Shown here: piece by piece, positions 1-8,275 of the stretch
Numbering within the stretch: position 1 is the first letter of the stretch
Layout of the letters: each line of letters opens with the position of its first letter
Source of the DNA: Pseudooceanicola nanhaiensis DSM 18065
GTDB taxonomy: Bacteria; Pseudomonadota; Alphaproteobacteria; Rhodobacterales; Rhodobacteraceae
Length of the DNA stretch: 64,000 nucleotides
Direction: 5' to 3'
NCBI RefSeq assembly: GCF_000688295.1
Contig: NZ_JHZF01000017.1
Span: forward strand, 79,480 to 143,479
Translations under genes and position numbers: made by a program
Notes under the pieces: generated by a model
What the model saw: only the letters and a program-made list of their open reading frames with translations
Told to the model about the DNA's origin: nothing
Database searches by the model: none

Positions 1-89
1 TCGTTGCCGAAGCCGGGCATGTAGCCCTCGTGCGTCCCCGTCGTGCCCGTGGCGCGGACCATGCCCTCCGGCAACTCGTGCTTGGTCAT
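1..89 (-). CDS. hmgA: Homogentisate 1,2-dioxygenase, N-terminal fragment
   Basis: Only the first 29 codons lie in the window; the rest runs off the left edge. The N-terminus ends in GYMPGFGNE, the conserved opening of homogentisate 1,2-dioxygenase, the iron enzyme that opens the homogentisate ring to maleylacetoacetate in tyrosine and phenylalanine breakdown. The ATG is preceded by a GGGAGG ribosome site at good spacing. The gene is divergent from a MarR-family regulator, and the gap holds two matching GTTGCANCTGCAAC palindromes, so control by that regulator is likely. The identification rests on this short N-terminus alone. Confidence 0.75.
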   Translation of the reverse strand, partial: MTKHELPEGMVRATGTTGTHEGYMPGFGN

Positions 90-147
90 CGTGGATCCTC
101 CCGAATGCGGCGCCCCGCGGATCGCGCCGGGCACCCCCGGATAGAAC

Positions 148-189
148 GTTGCAGCTGCAACGGAGTCAAGCATTCGTTGCAACTGCAAC
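148..189. promoter_or_regulatory. Tandem palindromic operator between hmgA and marR
   Basis: GTTGCAGCTGCAAC (148-161) and GTTGCAACTGCAAC (176-189) differ at one central base and start 28 bp apart. They lie between divergent hmgA and a MarR gene, where an operator shared by both genes would sit. A TTGCA-N2-TGCAA core suits a dimeric winged-helix regulator. Confidence 0.7.
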
Positions 190-249
190 AAAAATGCTTG
201 CGCCGCTCCGCCCCGGCAAGGATAGTCGCCGGAACGCCAAGGAGCCGCG

Positions 250-699
250 ATGAGTGAGGACCCCCCTCCCCTGCCCGAGTTCGACCTGTACGGCTTCACC
301 CCCTACAGGCTGGCCGTCGCGGCCAAGCGGACGAGCGAAGAGCTCGCCCGGCAATACCGCGCCCGGTTCGGCATCTCGATCCCGGAATGGCGCGTGCTGG
401 TGCATCTCGCGCATTCCGGCAAGGTCTCCGTCCGGGACATCGAGGCGCGCGTCGCGATGGAGAAATACGAGGTCAGCCGCGCCGCCAAGCGCCTGCGCGA
501 GGCCGGCCTGATCGAGAGCCGGGAGAACCCCGAGGACCGGCGCCTGGTCCTGCTGACCCTCACCCCCGCCGGGCGCGCCATGATGGCGGACCTCCTGCCG
601 ATGGCCCGCGCGCACCAGAAGGCCCTGGAGGAGCGGCTCGGCACGGCCTTCCGGCAGCTCGAGGCCGGGCTGGAAGAGCTCCTGAAGCACACCAAGTGA
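250..699 (+). CDS. MarR-family transcriptional regulator, probably of homogentisate genes
   Basis: A 149-residue protein of normal MarR length. The winged helix-turn-helix spans about residues 45-105: a recognition helix in VAMEKYEVSRAAKRL, then the wing with the typical ENPEDRRLVLLTLTPAG pattern. It is divergent from hmgA, and two near-identical palindromes fill the gap, so it probably represses hmgA and itself in response to an aromatic ligand. Regulators of this type named HmgQ have been proposed for tyrosine catabolism. Assignment to that group is inferred from position, not from diagnostic residues. Confidence 0.85.
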   Translation: MSEDPPPLPEFDLYGFTPYRLAVAAKRTSEELARQYRARFGISIPEWRVLVHLAHSGKVSVRDIEARVAMEKYEVSRAAKRLREAGLIESRENPEDRRLVLLTLTPAGRAMMADLLPMARAHQKALEERLGTAFRQLEAGLEELLKHTK

Positions 700-727
700 C
701 CGCGCTTCCGGCGCGACTGCCCGCCCC

Positions 728-1516
728 TCACCCCTCCCGGTGCAGCCGCACGGGCGAGGACCAGATCTCGCGCTGCAGCCCGCGCTGCACCCGCTGGAGG
801 TCCGGCAGGAACAGCTCCGGCAGCGCCTCCGGCCCCTCGTGGATCGCCGCCATCCCCACGTTCAGCGCCGCCACCGTCTGGCCGTGCACGTTGAGCAGGG
901 GAACCGCGAGCGAGCGCAGCCCCAGCTCCACCTCCTGGTCGATCAGCGCGTGGCCCTGCCGCCGGACCTCGTCGATCCGCGCCATGATCTCCGCGGGCTC
1001 GGTCACGCTGAACCGGGTCCGGGGCGCGAGCGCCGAACGCTCGACAACCGCCCGCGCCTCGTTCTCGGGCAGCGCCGCCAGCAGCACCCGCCCCATCGAG
1101 GTGCAATGCGCCGGCAGCCGCGACCCCGGCATCAGCCCGATCGACATCACCCGCTTCTGCGCCGCCCGCGCGATATAGACGATCTCGGTATCGTCGAGGA
1201 TCGAGACCGAGCTCGACTGCCCGATCCGGTCCGACACCTGGTCGAGCCACGGCTGCACCTGGCGCGCCAGCGGCAGCGACGCCAGCGCCCCGACCCCGAG
1301 CCGCAGCGCCCGCGGCCCGAGCGAGAAGTACTTCCCGTCATATTGCGCATAGCCCATCTGGTGCAGCGTCAGCAGGCAGCGCCGCGCCGTCGCGCGATCG
1401 AATCCGGTCTCGGCCGCCACCTGCGAGACGCTCATCGCGGGCCGCTCCGCCCCGAAGAGCTCGAGCACCCGCAGCCCCTTCGCGAGCGAGGCGACGAAAT
1501 CCGTATTCCTGCTCAC
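728..1516 (-). CDS. IclR-family regulator, PcaR/PobR type
   Basis: An N-terminal winged helix (about residues 5-70, containing SVSQVAAETGFDRATARRCL) is followed by an IclR effector domain with the HCTSMGRVLLAALP and VPLLNVHGQTVAALNVG motifs. This combination is typical of the PcaR/PobR/PcaU group, which senses beta-ketoadipate-pathway aromatics. It is divergent from pcaIJ, which it probably activates. A GTG start at 1516 gives 262 residues, a normal length; a GTG at 1537 or an ATG at 1582 would extend it. The imperfect palindrome at 1510-1526 overlaps the chosen start and could mediate autoregulation. Confidence 0.85.
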   Translation of the reverse strand: MSRNTDFVASLAKGLRVLELFGAERPAMSVSQVAAETGFDRATARRCLLTLHQMGYAQYDGKYFSLGPRALRLGVGALASLPLARQVQPWLDQVSDRIGQSSSVSILDDTEIVYIARAAQKRVMSIGLMPGSRLPAHCTSMGRVLLAALPENEARAVVERSALAPRTRFSVTEPAEIMARIDEVRRQGHALIDQEVELGLRSLAVPLLNVHGQTVAALNVGMAAIHEGPEALPELFLPDLQRVQRGLQREIWSSPVRLHREG

Positions 1517-1526
1517 ACTGTGAACA
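1510..1526. promoter_or_regulatory. Candidate IclR operator at the regulator start
   Basis: TGCTCACACTGTGAACA is an imperfect palindrome (seven of eight pairs match). It overlaps the probable start codon of the IclR gene, in the 110-bp gap shared with pcaI. Function is inferred from position. Confidence 0.4.
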
Positions 1527-1626
1527 TCCCCGCACACGATCCGAACAAATCTCACATACCGCGCACCTCCGATGGTGTCCACGCCGTGCCCGCCCTAGTC
1601 TCCGCCCGGCATGAGAGGAGACATCG

Positions 1627-2334
1627 ATGGACAAGACCATAGCCACCCCCGCCGCGGCGGTGGCCGACATCCCTGACGGCGCGGTCGTCATGATCGGCGG
1701 TTTCGGCGGCTCCGGCGCGCCGATCGAACTGATCCACGCGCTGATCGACCGGGCCCCGAAGAACCTCACCGTGATCAACAACAACGCGGGCAACGGGCAC
1801 GTGGGCATCGCCGCGATGATCGAACAGGGGCTGGTCGCGAAGATGATCTGCTCCTTCCCGCGCTCCTCCGACCCGGTCGCCTTCACCGAGGCCTACAAGG
1901 CCGGCCGGATCGAGCTCGAGGTCGTCCCCCAGGGCACCCTCGCCGAGCGCATCCGCGCCGCGGGCGCCGGCATCCCCGCCTTCTACACCGCGACGAGCTA
2001 CGGCACCGATCTCGCCGAGGGCAAGCCGGTCGAGGAATTCGACGGCAAGCACTACGTCCGCGAGCGCTGGCTCAGGGCAGATGTCGCGCTGATCAAGGCG
2101 CATCACGGCGATCCCATGGGCAACCTGACCTACCGGATGGCGGGGCGGAACTTCAATCCGGTGATGGCCATGGCCGCCGATCGGACCATCGCGCAGGTGT
2201 CGAGGATCGTCGCCCCCGGCGACATCGACCCCGAGCACATCGTCTCCCCCGGCATCTTCGTCGATGCGGTCGTGGAGGTCCCGAACCCCGTGCAGGAGGA
2301 AATCCTGATCCGCGAAGGAGCCACCTACCCATGA
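1627..2334 (+). CDS. pcaI: 3-oxoadipate CoA-transferase, alpha subunit
   Basis: A 235-residue family I CoA-transferase alpha subunit with the early glycine-rich stretch MIGGFGGSGAP and the SFPRSSD and GGxP-like segments seen in PcaI. With PcaJ it moves CoA from succinyl-CoA to 3-oxoadipate, the penultimate step of protocatechuate and catechol breakdown. A GAGGAG ribosome site precedes the ATG. The stop overlaps the pcaJ start by 4 nt (ATGA), so the two subunits are translationally coupled. The other ring-cleavage genes (pcaHGBCDF) are not in this window. Confidence 0.92.
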   Translation: MDKTIATPAAAVADIPDGAVVMIGGFGGSGAPIELIHALIDRAPKNLTVINNNAGNGHVGIAAMIEQGLVAKMICSFPRSSDPVAFTEAYKAGRIELEVVPQGTLAERIRAAGAGIPAFYTATSYGTDLAEGKPVEEFDGKHYVRERWLRADVALIKAHHGDPMGNLTYRMAGRNFNPVMAMAADRTIAQVSRIVAPGDIDPEHIVSPGIFVDAVVEVPNPVQEEILIREGATYP

Positions 2335-3014
2335 GCAGCCTCGACGACATCAAGCTCACCAACGCCCAGATCGCCTGGCGCGCCGCCCAGGACATCGAGG
2401 ACGGCGCCTATGTGAACCTCGGCATCGGCTTCCCCGAGATGGTCGCGCAATACACGGTCGAAGGCCGCACGCCGATCTTCCACACCGAGAACGGCGTCCT
2501 CGGCTTCGGCCCGGCGCCGGCCCCGGGCGACGAGGACTGGGACCTCATCAACGCCGGCAAGAAGGCGATCACGCTCAAACCGGGCGCGGCCTTCTTCCAC
2601 CACGCCGACAGCTTCGCCATGGTGCGCGGCGGCCATCTCGACGTCGCCATCCTCGGCGCCTTCCAGGTGGCGCAGAACGGCGACCTCGCGAACTGGTCCA
2701 CCGGCAAGGGCGCGATCCCGGCGGTCGGCGGCGCGATGGACCTCGTGCAGAGCGCGAAGCGCGTGGCCGTGGTCACCGACCACGTGACGAAGACGGGCGA
2801 GCCGAAGCTGGTCGACAGCTGCACCATGCCGCTGACCGGCGTGCAATGCGTCACCCGCGTCTACACCTCGCTCGCCGTGGTCGACATCGCGGAGGGCCAT
2901 TTCGTCCTGCGCGAGAAGCTCCCCGCGATCTCCTTCGACGAGCTGCAGGACCTCACCGGCGCCGAGCTGAAGACCGAAGGCCCTGTCGCGGATCTCACCG
3001 TCCCCGAAACCTGA
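2331..3014 (+). CDS. pcaJ: 3-oxoadipate CoA-transferase, beta subunit
   Basis: A 227-residue beta subunit with the family I signature: GAYVNLGIGFPEMV near residue 26, and TENGVLGFG near residue 61, whose glutamate forms the covalent CoA thioester. It pairs with the upstream alpha subunit and is coupled to it by a 4-nt overlap. It is the last gene of its operon. The following gap to a convergent gene holds three strong hairpins. Confidence 0.92.
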   Translation: MSSLDDIKLTNAQIAWRAAQDIEDGAYVNLGIGFPEMVAQYTVEGRTPIFHTENGVLGFGPAPAPGDEDWDLINAGKKAITLKPGAAFFHHADSFAMVRGGHLDVAILGAFQVAQNGDLANWSTGKGAIPAVGGAMDLVQSAKRVAVVTDHVTKTGEPKLVDSCTMPLTGVQCVTRVYTSLAVVDIAEGHFVLREKLPAISFDELQDLTGAELKTEGPVADLTVPET

Positions 3015-3051
3015 GCCCCCGGCCTTCCTCTGGTCCATGTATCCCGGGGGA

Positions 3052-3131
3052 GTCGGGCCGAAGGCCCGACGGGGGCAGAGCCCCCTTCCCGAAAAAAATG
3101 GATCGCGTGCGCCGCGCGTTTCGCGCGGCGC
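3052..3131. terminator. Hairpin cluster between convergent pcaJ and acyl-CoA synthetase
   Basis: Three stems in a row: GTCGGGCC/GGCCCGAC (3052-3070), GGGGG/CCCCC (3071-3085) followed by an A-rich run GAAAAAAA, and a perfect 10-bp GCGCCGCGCG stem with a TTT loop (3109-3131). Between convergent genes this is a likely bidirectional terminator. The A-run would give a U-tract to transcripts arriving from the minus-strand gene. Confidence 0.65.
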
Positions 3132-3140
3132 TCCGCTGGA

Positions 3141-5240
3141 TCAGGCCTCCTCGCCCCGGGGCAGGATCAGCGCATCGAGCGCCACCGCCCCCTCCGCACT
3201 TGCCAGCAGCGGGTTGATCTCGATGCTCTCCACGCCCTCGGCATTGGCCGCCGCCAGCACCGAGACCCGGGCGATGACCTCCGCCACCGCGCGCCTGTCC
3301 ACGCCCGGCCGCCCGCGCACACCGTCGAGGATCGCGGCCCCCTTCAGCCGCGCCAGCATCCCCTCCGCCGCCTCCGCCGTCACCGGCGCCCGGGCGAGGG
3401 CCACGTCCTTCAGCACCTCGGCCAGCACGCCGCCGAGACCCACCATCACCATCGGACCCATCACCGGGTCCAGCTGGCTGCCGACGATCAGCTCGACCCC
3501 CTCCCCCGCCATCGGCGAGACCAGAACGCCCTCGATCTCCGCCCCCGGCACCTTCGCGGGGATCTCCGCCAGCATCCGCGCCGCCTCGGCCCGGACGGCA
3601 TCGGCATCGGCGAGGTTCAGCGCCACGCCGCCCACTTCCGTCTTGTGCGCGATCTGCGGCGAGACGATCTTCAGCACCACCGGGAAGCCCATCTCGGCCG
3701 CCATCTCCGCCGCCTCGTCGGCCGTCGCGGCCACGCCCTCGGGCAGCACCGGCACCCCCGCCGCGGCGAGCCGCGCCTTGGCCTCGGCCTCGCCCATGGA
3801 ACGGACCGCGATCCCGGGCGCACCGACGTCGGGCAAGGCGCCGGTGGCCACCCGGTCGAACCCCTGCGCCACCCGCGCCATCGTCGCCAGCGCCGCCACC
3901 GCGCGGGAGGGATCGGCAAAGGTCAGCACCCCCTCGCGCTCATAGGCCCCGGCCTGCTCGTCGTCGAAAAGCCCGATCAGCGCGAAGGGCTTGCCCTGCC
4001 CGGCGAGCGTCTCCAGCAGCACCTTCCGCAGCCGCGGCCCCAGCACCGGCGAGGCGGTCCAGGAGGTGAAGAAGGCGGTGTAGCAATCGTAATCGCCCGC
4101 CCGCATCATCTCGGCCAGGTATTCCGGTATCAGGTCGAAATCGTTCAGCGCATGGGCCGTGATGTCGACCGGGTTGCGCGGCGAGGCGAAGGGATTCCGC
4201 TCCAGGAGCTTCCCGACCGACGCCTCCGGCATCGGCGGCACCGAGAGCCCGTGCTTCTCGGCCGCATCCGCCATCAGCACCCCGGCCCCGCCCGAGACCG
4301 TCAGGATCCCCAGCCGGTCGCCCCTGGGCAGCGGCCCGGTGGTCGCGGCGTAGAGCACGTCGAACATCTCCTCCGTCGTCTCCGCCCGCACCGCCCCGAA
4401 CTGCTTGATCACCGCCTGGAAACTCGCGTCCGACCCGGCGAGCGAGGCGGTATGCGACTGCACCGCCCTGGCGCCCACCTCCGAGGAACCGACCTTCATG
4501 ATGGTCACCGGCTTGCGCAGTTCCCGCGCCCGCGCCAGCGCGCGGATCAGCGTCTCGACCCGGTTCACGCCTTCCATGTAGAGCCCGATCGCGCCGACCT
4601 CGTCCGACTCGACCATGTATTCGAGACATTCCGCCACCGAGACATCCGCCTCGTTGCCGGTGGAGACCCAGCCCGCCACCCCGAGCCGCCGCGCCTTCGC
4701 CATCGACAACAGGTGCGTGCCATAGGCGCCGGACTGGGTGATGAGCCCGATCTTCCCCCGCGCCGGCATCCCGCCCTCGAGCCCGGTGGTGAACGTCCCG
4801 CAGGCCCCGGAGGCGGCGGAGTAGAACCCGAGGCAGTTCGGCCCCAGCATCCGGATCCCGTGGCGCTGCGCGATCTCCAGCATGTCGGCCTGCGCCGCCG
4901 CGCCCTCCGCCCCGACCTCCGAGAAGCCCGCCGAGAACACCACCACCGCCCGGACGCCCTTGCGCCCGCAGGCCTCGAGCGTCTCCGGCACCCGCGCCGA
5001 GGGCACCGCGAGAACCGCGAGGTCGACCGGACCGGGGATGCTCTCCACATCCGGGAAGGCCTTCAGCCCCTGCACCTCGTCCCGCGTCGGGTTCACCGGG
5101 TACAAGGGCCCATCGAACCCCGCCGCCTTGCAGAAATCCACCGGCCGCCCGCCGATCCGGCCGGGGTCGTTCGACGCCCCGATCACCGCGATCGAGCGCG
5201 GCGCGAAGAAGGCCCCGAGGCCCGTCACGTCATCCGTCAT
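3141..5240 (-). CDS. ADP-forming acyl-CoA synthetase (acetate-CoA ligase type)
   Basis: A 699-residue single-chain NDP-forming acyl-CoA synthetase. Order: CoA-binding Rossmann domain at the N-terminus (FAPRSIAVIGASNDPGRIGG), two succinyl-CoA-ligase-like domains carrying SHTASLAGSD with the histidine expected to be phosphorylated, then an ATP-grasp domain (VVLKIVSPQIAHKTEVGGV). It makes an acyl-CoA from a free carboxylate and ATP; the substrate cannot be read from sequence. The ATG has GGGAGG 5 nt upstream. The gene sits about 20 nt downstream of an IclR regulator on the same strand. A second copy of this family lies at 53974-56082. Confidence 0.88.
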   Translation of the reverse strand: MTDDVTGLGAFFAPRSIAVIGASNDPGRIGGRPVDFCKAAGFDGPLYPVNPTRDEVQGLKAFPDVESIPGPVDLAVLAVPSARVPETLEACGRKGVRAVVVFSAGFSEVGAEGAAAQADMLEIAQRHGIRMLGPNCLGFYSAASGACGTFTTGLEGGMPARGKIGLITQSGAYGTHLLSMAKARRLGVAGWVSTGNEADVSVAECLEYMVESDEVGAIGLYMEGVNRVETLIRALARARELRKPVTIMKVGSSEVGARAVQSHTASLAGSDASFQAVIKQFGAVRAETTEEMFDVLYAATTGPLPRGDRLGILTVSGGAGVLMADAAEKHGLSVPPMPEASVGKLLERNPFASPRNPVDITAHALNDFDLIPEYLAEMMRAGDYDCYTAFFTSWTASPVLGPRLRKVLLETLAGQGKPFALIGLFDDEQAGAYEREGVLTFADPSRAVAALATMARVAQGFDRVATGALPDVGAPGIAVRSMGEAEAKARLAAAGVPVLPEGVAATADEAAEMAAEMGFPVVLKIVSPQIAHKTEVGGVALNLADADAVRAEAARMLAEIPAKVPGAEIEGVLVSPMAGEGVELIVGSQLDPVMGPMVMVGLGGVLAEVLKDVALARAPVTAEAAEGMLARLKGAAILDGVRGRPGVDRRAVAEVIARVSVLAAANAEGVESIEINPLLASAEGAVALDALILPRGEEA

Positions 5241-5260
5241 GCTTCCTCCCTCGGGGCGCC

Positions 5261-6034
5261 TCAGACCTCCCGGCGCCCGAACACGTTCAACTCGATCAGC
5301 TGCCCCGCCTCCCGCAGGGCGCAGGCGGCCTCGCGCAGGGCCTCCGCCTCGATCTGGTCCGAGATGCTGATCGCCGACATTCCCAGCCGGGCCACGCCAT
5401 CGGTGTCGCGGATCGCGACGGCCGCCATGCTCAGCCCCTTGAAGAGATGCCCGAAGTCGAAGGCATAGCCCTCGACCTTGGCACGCTGCACATCCTGCCA
5501 ATAGGCCTCGAACCCAGGGTCGCGCTGCCATCGCAGGCCGGCATAGGCCTCGCGCAGGGTGGCCCGGTCGATGTCGCGCACCGCCGCCACGCAGCGCCCG
5601 ATGGCCCCCGCGAGGTCGGGCAGGCGCGAACCCTGACGCATGTCGGCATGCACCACCTTCGTCGGAACCACCCGGTCCGACAGCACGATCCGCCCGGTCG
5701 GCGAAATCGTCCAGAGCGCCACCAGCACCGAATGTTCGGCGCAGATCCGCTCCATCACGGGGCGGATCATGTCGGTCGGATTGCGCCCGAGCATCGGCGC
5801 GGCGAGCTCCAGCACGCCCATGCCGAGGGCGTAGCCCTTGGTGTGCTCGTCGAAGGTGACGAGCCCCTCCTTCGCCAGCGTCTTCAGGATGTTGAAGGTG
5901 GTCGAGACGTTCAGCCCGCATTCGCGCGCGACGATGGCGACGCCCTCCGGCTCGTCCGCCTGCGTGAGCCGGCGGAGGATCTTCACGGCGTTCTCGACCG
6001 CGCCGACATATTTCTGAGGTTCCGCCGCCTTCAT
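5261..6034 (-). CDS. IclR-family transcriptional regulator
   Basis: A 257-residue IclR protein: winged helix at about 10-75 (VAIVARECGLNVSTTFNILKTL), then the effector-binding GAF-like domain. It is co-oriented with the downstream acyl-CoA synthetase, probably in one operon, and divergent from the crotonase/TAXI-TRAP operon, which makes it a local regulator of one or both. The divergent gap carries a TTCTTTATACAGAA element nearly identical to two sites beside the GntR gene at 28416. Confidence 0.85.
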   Translation of the reverse strand: MKAAEPQKYVGAVENAVKILRRLTQADEPEGVAIVARECGLNVSTTFNILKTLAKEGLVTFDEHTKGYALGMGVLELAAPMLGRNPTDMIRPVMERICAEHSVLVALWTISPTGRIVLSDRVVPTKVVHADMRQGSRLPDLAGAIGRCVAAVRDIDRATLREAYAGLRWQRDPGFEAYWQDVQRAKVEGYAFDFGHLFKGLSMAAVAIRDTDGVARLGMSAISISDQIEAEALREAACALREAGQLIELNVFGRREV

Positions 6035-6059
6035 GGCTTTTTCTCTTGTCCGAATGTTA

Positions 6060-6073
6060 TTCTTTATACAGAA
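6060..6073. promoter_or_regulatory. GntR-like operator, one mismatch from the 28.3-kb site
   Basis: TTCTTTATACAGAA matches TTCTGTATACAGAA at 28305-28318 in 13 of 14 bases. It lies 26 bp upstream of the IclR start and about 135 bp before the crotonase, in a divergent gap. CTGTATACAG-like palindromes are typical of GntR/FadR-type regulators. Confidence 0.6.
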
Positions 6074-6207
6074 TAGCCACGACAGCGCAAGGCCCGAGAG
6101 CGTCGATCGCCGACGTCAGCGCCCTGCAACCCGCTGTTTCACGGGAGGAAATTCGTGTCTCGACCATCGGGCAGCCTGAAGGAATCGGCCTTGGCGGAGG
6201 CCATGGC

Positions 6208-6981
6208 ATGACCGCCGCCTGCCTGCGAACCGAGGACCGCGCGGGCGGTATCCGGCTGATCGCGATGATGGAGCCCGACCGCCGCAACGCCCTGTCCGAC
6301 GCGATGCGCGGCGCCCTGCGCGACGCGCTCAGGCTGGCACATGACGACGCCGCCGTGAAGGCCATCGTGATCACCGGCTCCGGCGGCTGCTTCTGCGCCG
6401 GCGGCGACATCAAGGGGATGGGCCAGCCGGCCCCGGTGGCGCTCGAGCGGCTCGAGGTGGTGCATGACGTCATCCGGCTGATCGCGCTCGGACCGAAGCC
6501 GGTGGTCGCCGCGGTCGAGGGCGCGGCCTATGGCGGGGGCATGTCGCTCGCCGCCTGCTGCGACGTGGTGGTGGCGGCCGAGGGCGCGCGCTTCTGCGCC
6601 TCGTTCTCGCGCGTCGGCCTCGTGCCCGACATGGGCGCCATGTGGTCCCTGCCCCGCCGCATGGGTGCGGCCCGGGCGCAGCGGATGATGCTGGACGGGC
6701 GCGAGGTGAAGGGCCCCGAGGCGGTCGAGCTGGGGCTCGCCGATCTTCTGGCCGACGGCGACACGGTCGACACCGCGGTGGCGGAGGCGCAGAGGCTCGT
6801 GCCCGCCGCGCCCCTGCCCGCGGCGCACCTGCGCCCTATCATTGCACGGTATCACGGCGATCTGACCGCCGTGCTGGCGGCGGAGCGGGAGGCGCAGGCC
6901 GCGCTCTTCGCGACCCGCGATCACGACGAGGCACGGCGCGCCTTCCTCGAGAAGCGCGCGCCGGAATTCAACGGGGCCTGA
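6208..6981 (+). CDS. Enoyl-CoA hydratase/isomerase family protein, PaaG-like
   Basis: A 257-residue crotonase-fold protein with the oxyanion-hole segment CFCAGGDIKGMG. The two catalytic glutamates of classical hydratases are replaced (GGGMSLAACCD and FCASFSRVG). Instead it has SRVGLVPDMGAMWSLPR, matching the catalytic-aspartate region of PaaG-type isomerases (GLIPDCGG in E. coli PaaG). An enoyl-CoA or ring-epoxide isomerase role is therefore more likely than simple hydration. The ATG at 6208 has GGAGG 7 nt upstream; a longer in-frame start exists at 6046. It is the first gene of an operon with TAXI-TRAP, dehydrogenase and ligase genes. Confidence 0.8.
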   Translation: MTAACLRTEDRAGGIRLIAMMEPDRRNALSDAMRGALRDALRLAHDDAAVKAIVITGSGGCFCAGGDIKGMGQPAPVALERLEVVHDVIRLIALGPKPVVAAVEGAAYGGGMSLAACCDVVVAAEGARFCASFSRVGLVPDMGAMWSLPRRMGAARAQRMMLDGREVKGPEAVELGLADLLADGDTVDTAVAEAQRLVPAAPLPAAHLRPIIARYHGDLTAVLAAEREAQAALFATRDHDEARRAFLEKRAPEFNGA

Positions 6982-7029
6982 AAGCCCCCCGGCGCGAGGA
7001 GAGGCGCCGGACACCAAGGGAGGAAGACA

Positions 7030-8181
7030 ATGACCAGACTGAACCGCCGCCAGACGATGGCGCTCATGGGGGCTGCGGGCCTCGCACCGATGGCCCCGGC
7101 GATCCTGCGCGCGCAGGACAAGCCCGCCGGGCTGCCCGACACGATGATCTGGAGCACCTACGACGTGGGCTCCACCGGCTATGTCGAGGCGACCGCGATC
7201 GCCGACGCGATGATCAAGAACTACGGCACCCGCGTGCGCCTGCTGCCCTCGGGCTCGGGCGTTGGCCGGATCATCCCGCTCAAGCAGGGGCAGGCCAACA
7301 CCGCCTGGCTCGCCAACGAGCTCTACTTCGCCACCCGCGGCATCTTCGACTTCGCGACGCCCGAATGGGGCCCGCAGAACATGCGCACGATCTGCGGCCG
7401 CCCGGCGAGCTTCGGCATCGCCGTCACGCAGGAAAGCGGGATCGAGACCATCGAGGACCTGCGCGGCAAGCGCGTGGCCTATGCCGCGGCGAACCCCTCG
7501 GTCGCGATCAAGGTCGACACGATGATCGGCTCCAAGGGCCTCACCCGCGACGATGTCGAGGTGATCGAGTTCCCGTCCTACGCCGACACGCTCCGCGCCC
7601 TGACGCAGGGCCAGGCCGACGCCGCCGGCGGCGCGCTGACCGCCGCCGCGCTGACCGAGCTCGAGGCCTCGCCCCGCGGCATCCGCTGGCTGTCGTTCGA
7701 CCCGAACGACAAGCAGATGTGGGAGAACATGAACAAGATCGCGCCGCTCTTCTCGCCCTACCGCGAGACGATCGGCGTGGGCGTGACCGGCAAGGACCCG
7801 GTCGACGTGGTGGCCTACAAGTACCCGATGGTCACGGTCATGCACGACGCCGATCCCGAGATGACCTATGGCTTCCTGAAGGCGCTGGACGAAAGCTATC
7901 CGGGCTACAAGGACGCCGCGCCGATCATGGAGAGCTGGGGCATCAAGCAGTCGGGCACCACGCCGATGGACGCGCCCTTCCACGAAGGCGCGATCCGCTA
8001 CCTGCAGGAAATCGGTCAGTGGACCGACGAGCAGCAGGCCTGGAACGACGCCGCCGTGAAGGAGATCGAGGCCCTGATCGCCGCATGGCCCGACTTCCTG
8101 TCGGAGAACAGCGGCCTCTCGGGTGACGAGCTTGCCGCCGCGTGGGATGCGAAGCGCAAGGAAATCACCGCCTCGCTCTGA
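7030..8181 (+). CDS. TAXI-family TRAP transporter solute-binding protein
   Basis: A 383-residue periplasmic binding protein of the TAXI family. The N-terminus is a probable Tat signal (NRRQTMALMGAAGLAPMAPA), suggesting export in folded form. The mature protein shows the TAXI pattern WSTYDVGSTGYVEATAIADA and LPSGSGVGR. It delivers a carboxylate to the fused permease encoded next. A GGGAGG ribosome site precedes the ATG. A short hairpin separates it from the permease gene. Confidence 0.88.
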   Translation: MTRLNRRQTMALMGAAGLAPMAPAILRAQDKPAGLPDTMIWSTYDVGSTGYVEATAIADAMIKNYGTRVRLLPSGSGVGRIIPLKQGQANTAWLANELYFATRGIFDFATPEWGPQNMRTICGRPASFGIAVTQESGIETIEDLRGKRVAYAAANPSVAIKVDTMIGSKGLTRDDVEVIEFPSYADTLRALTQGQADAAGGALTAAALTELEASPRGIRWLSFDPNDKQMWENMNKIAPLFSPYRETIGVGVTGKDPVDVVAYKYPMVTVMHDADPEMTYGFLKALDESYPGYKDAAPIMESWGIKQSGTTPMDAPFHEGAIRYLQEIGQWTDEQQAWNDAAVKEIEALIAAWPDFLSENSGLSGDELAAAWDAKRKEITASL

Positions 8182-8222
8182 CGCGACAGGCCCCTGCCCG
8201 GGGCCGCATAACGAGTGACCGG

Positions 8223-8249
8223 CCGTCCCGTGCGCACCGCGCGGGACGG
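8223..8249 (+). terminator. Hairpin between TAXI binding-protein and permease genes
   Basis: CCGTCCCG (8223-8230) pairs with CGGGACGG (8242-8249), an 8-bp perfect stem. There is no U-tract, so it may act as a partial terminator or as a 3' RNA stabiliser that leaves more binding-protein than permease mRNA. Confidence 0.5.
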
Positions 8250-8275
8250 TGCTCCCGATTTTCCCGAGGCTCACG

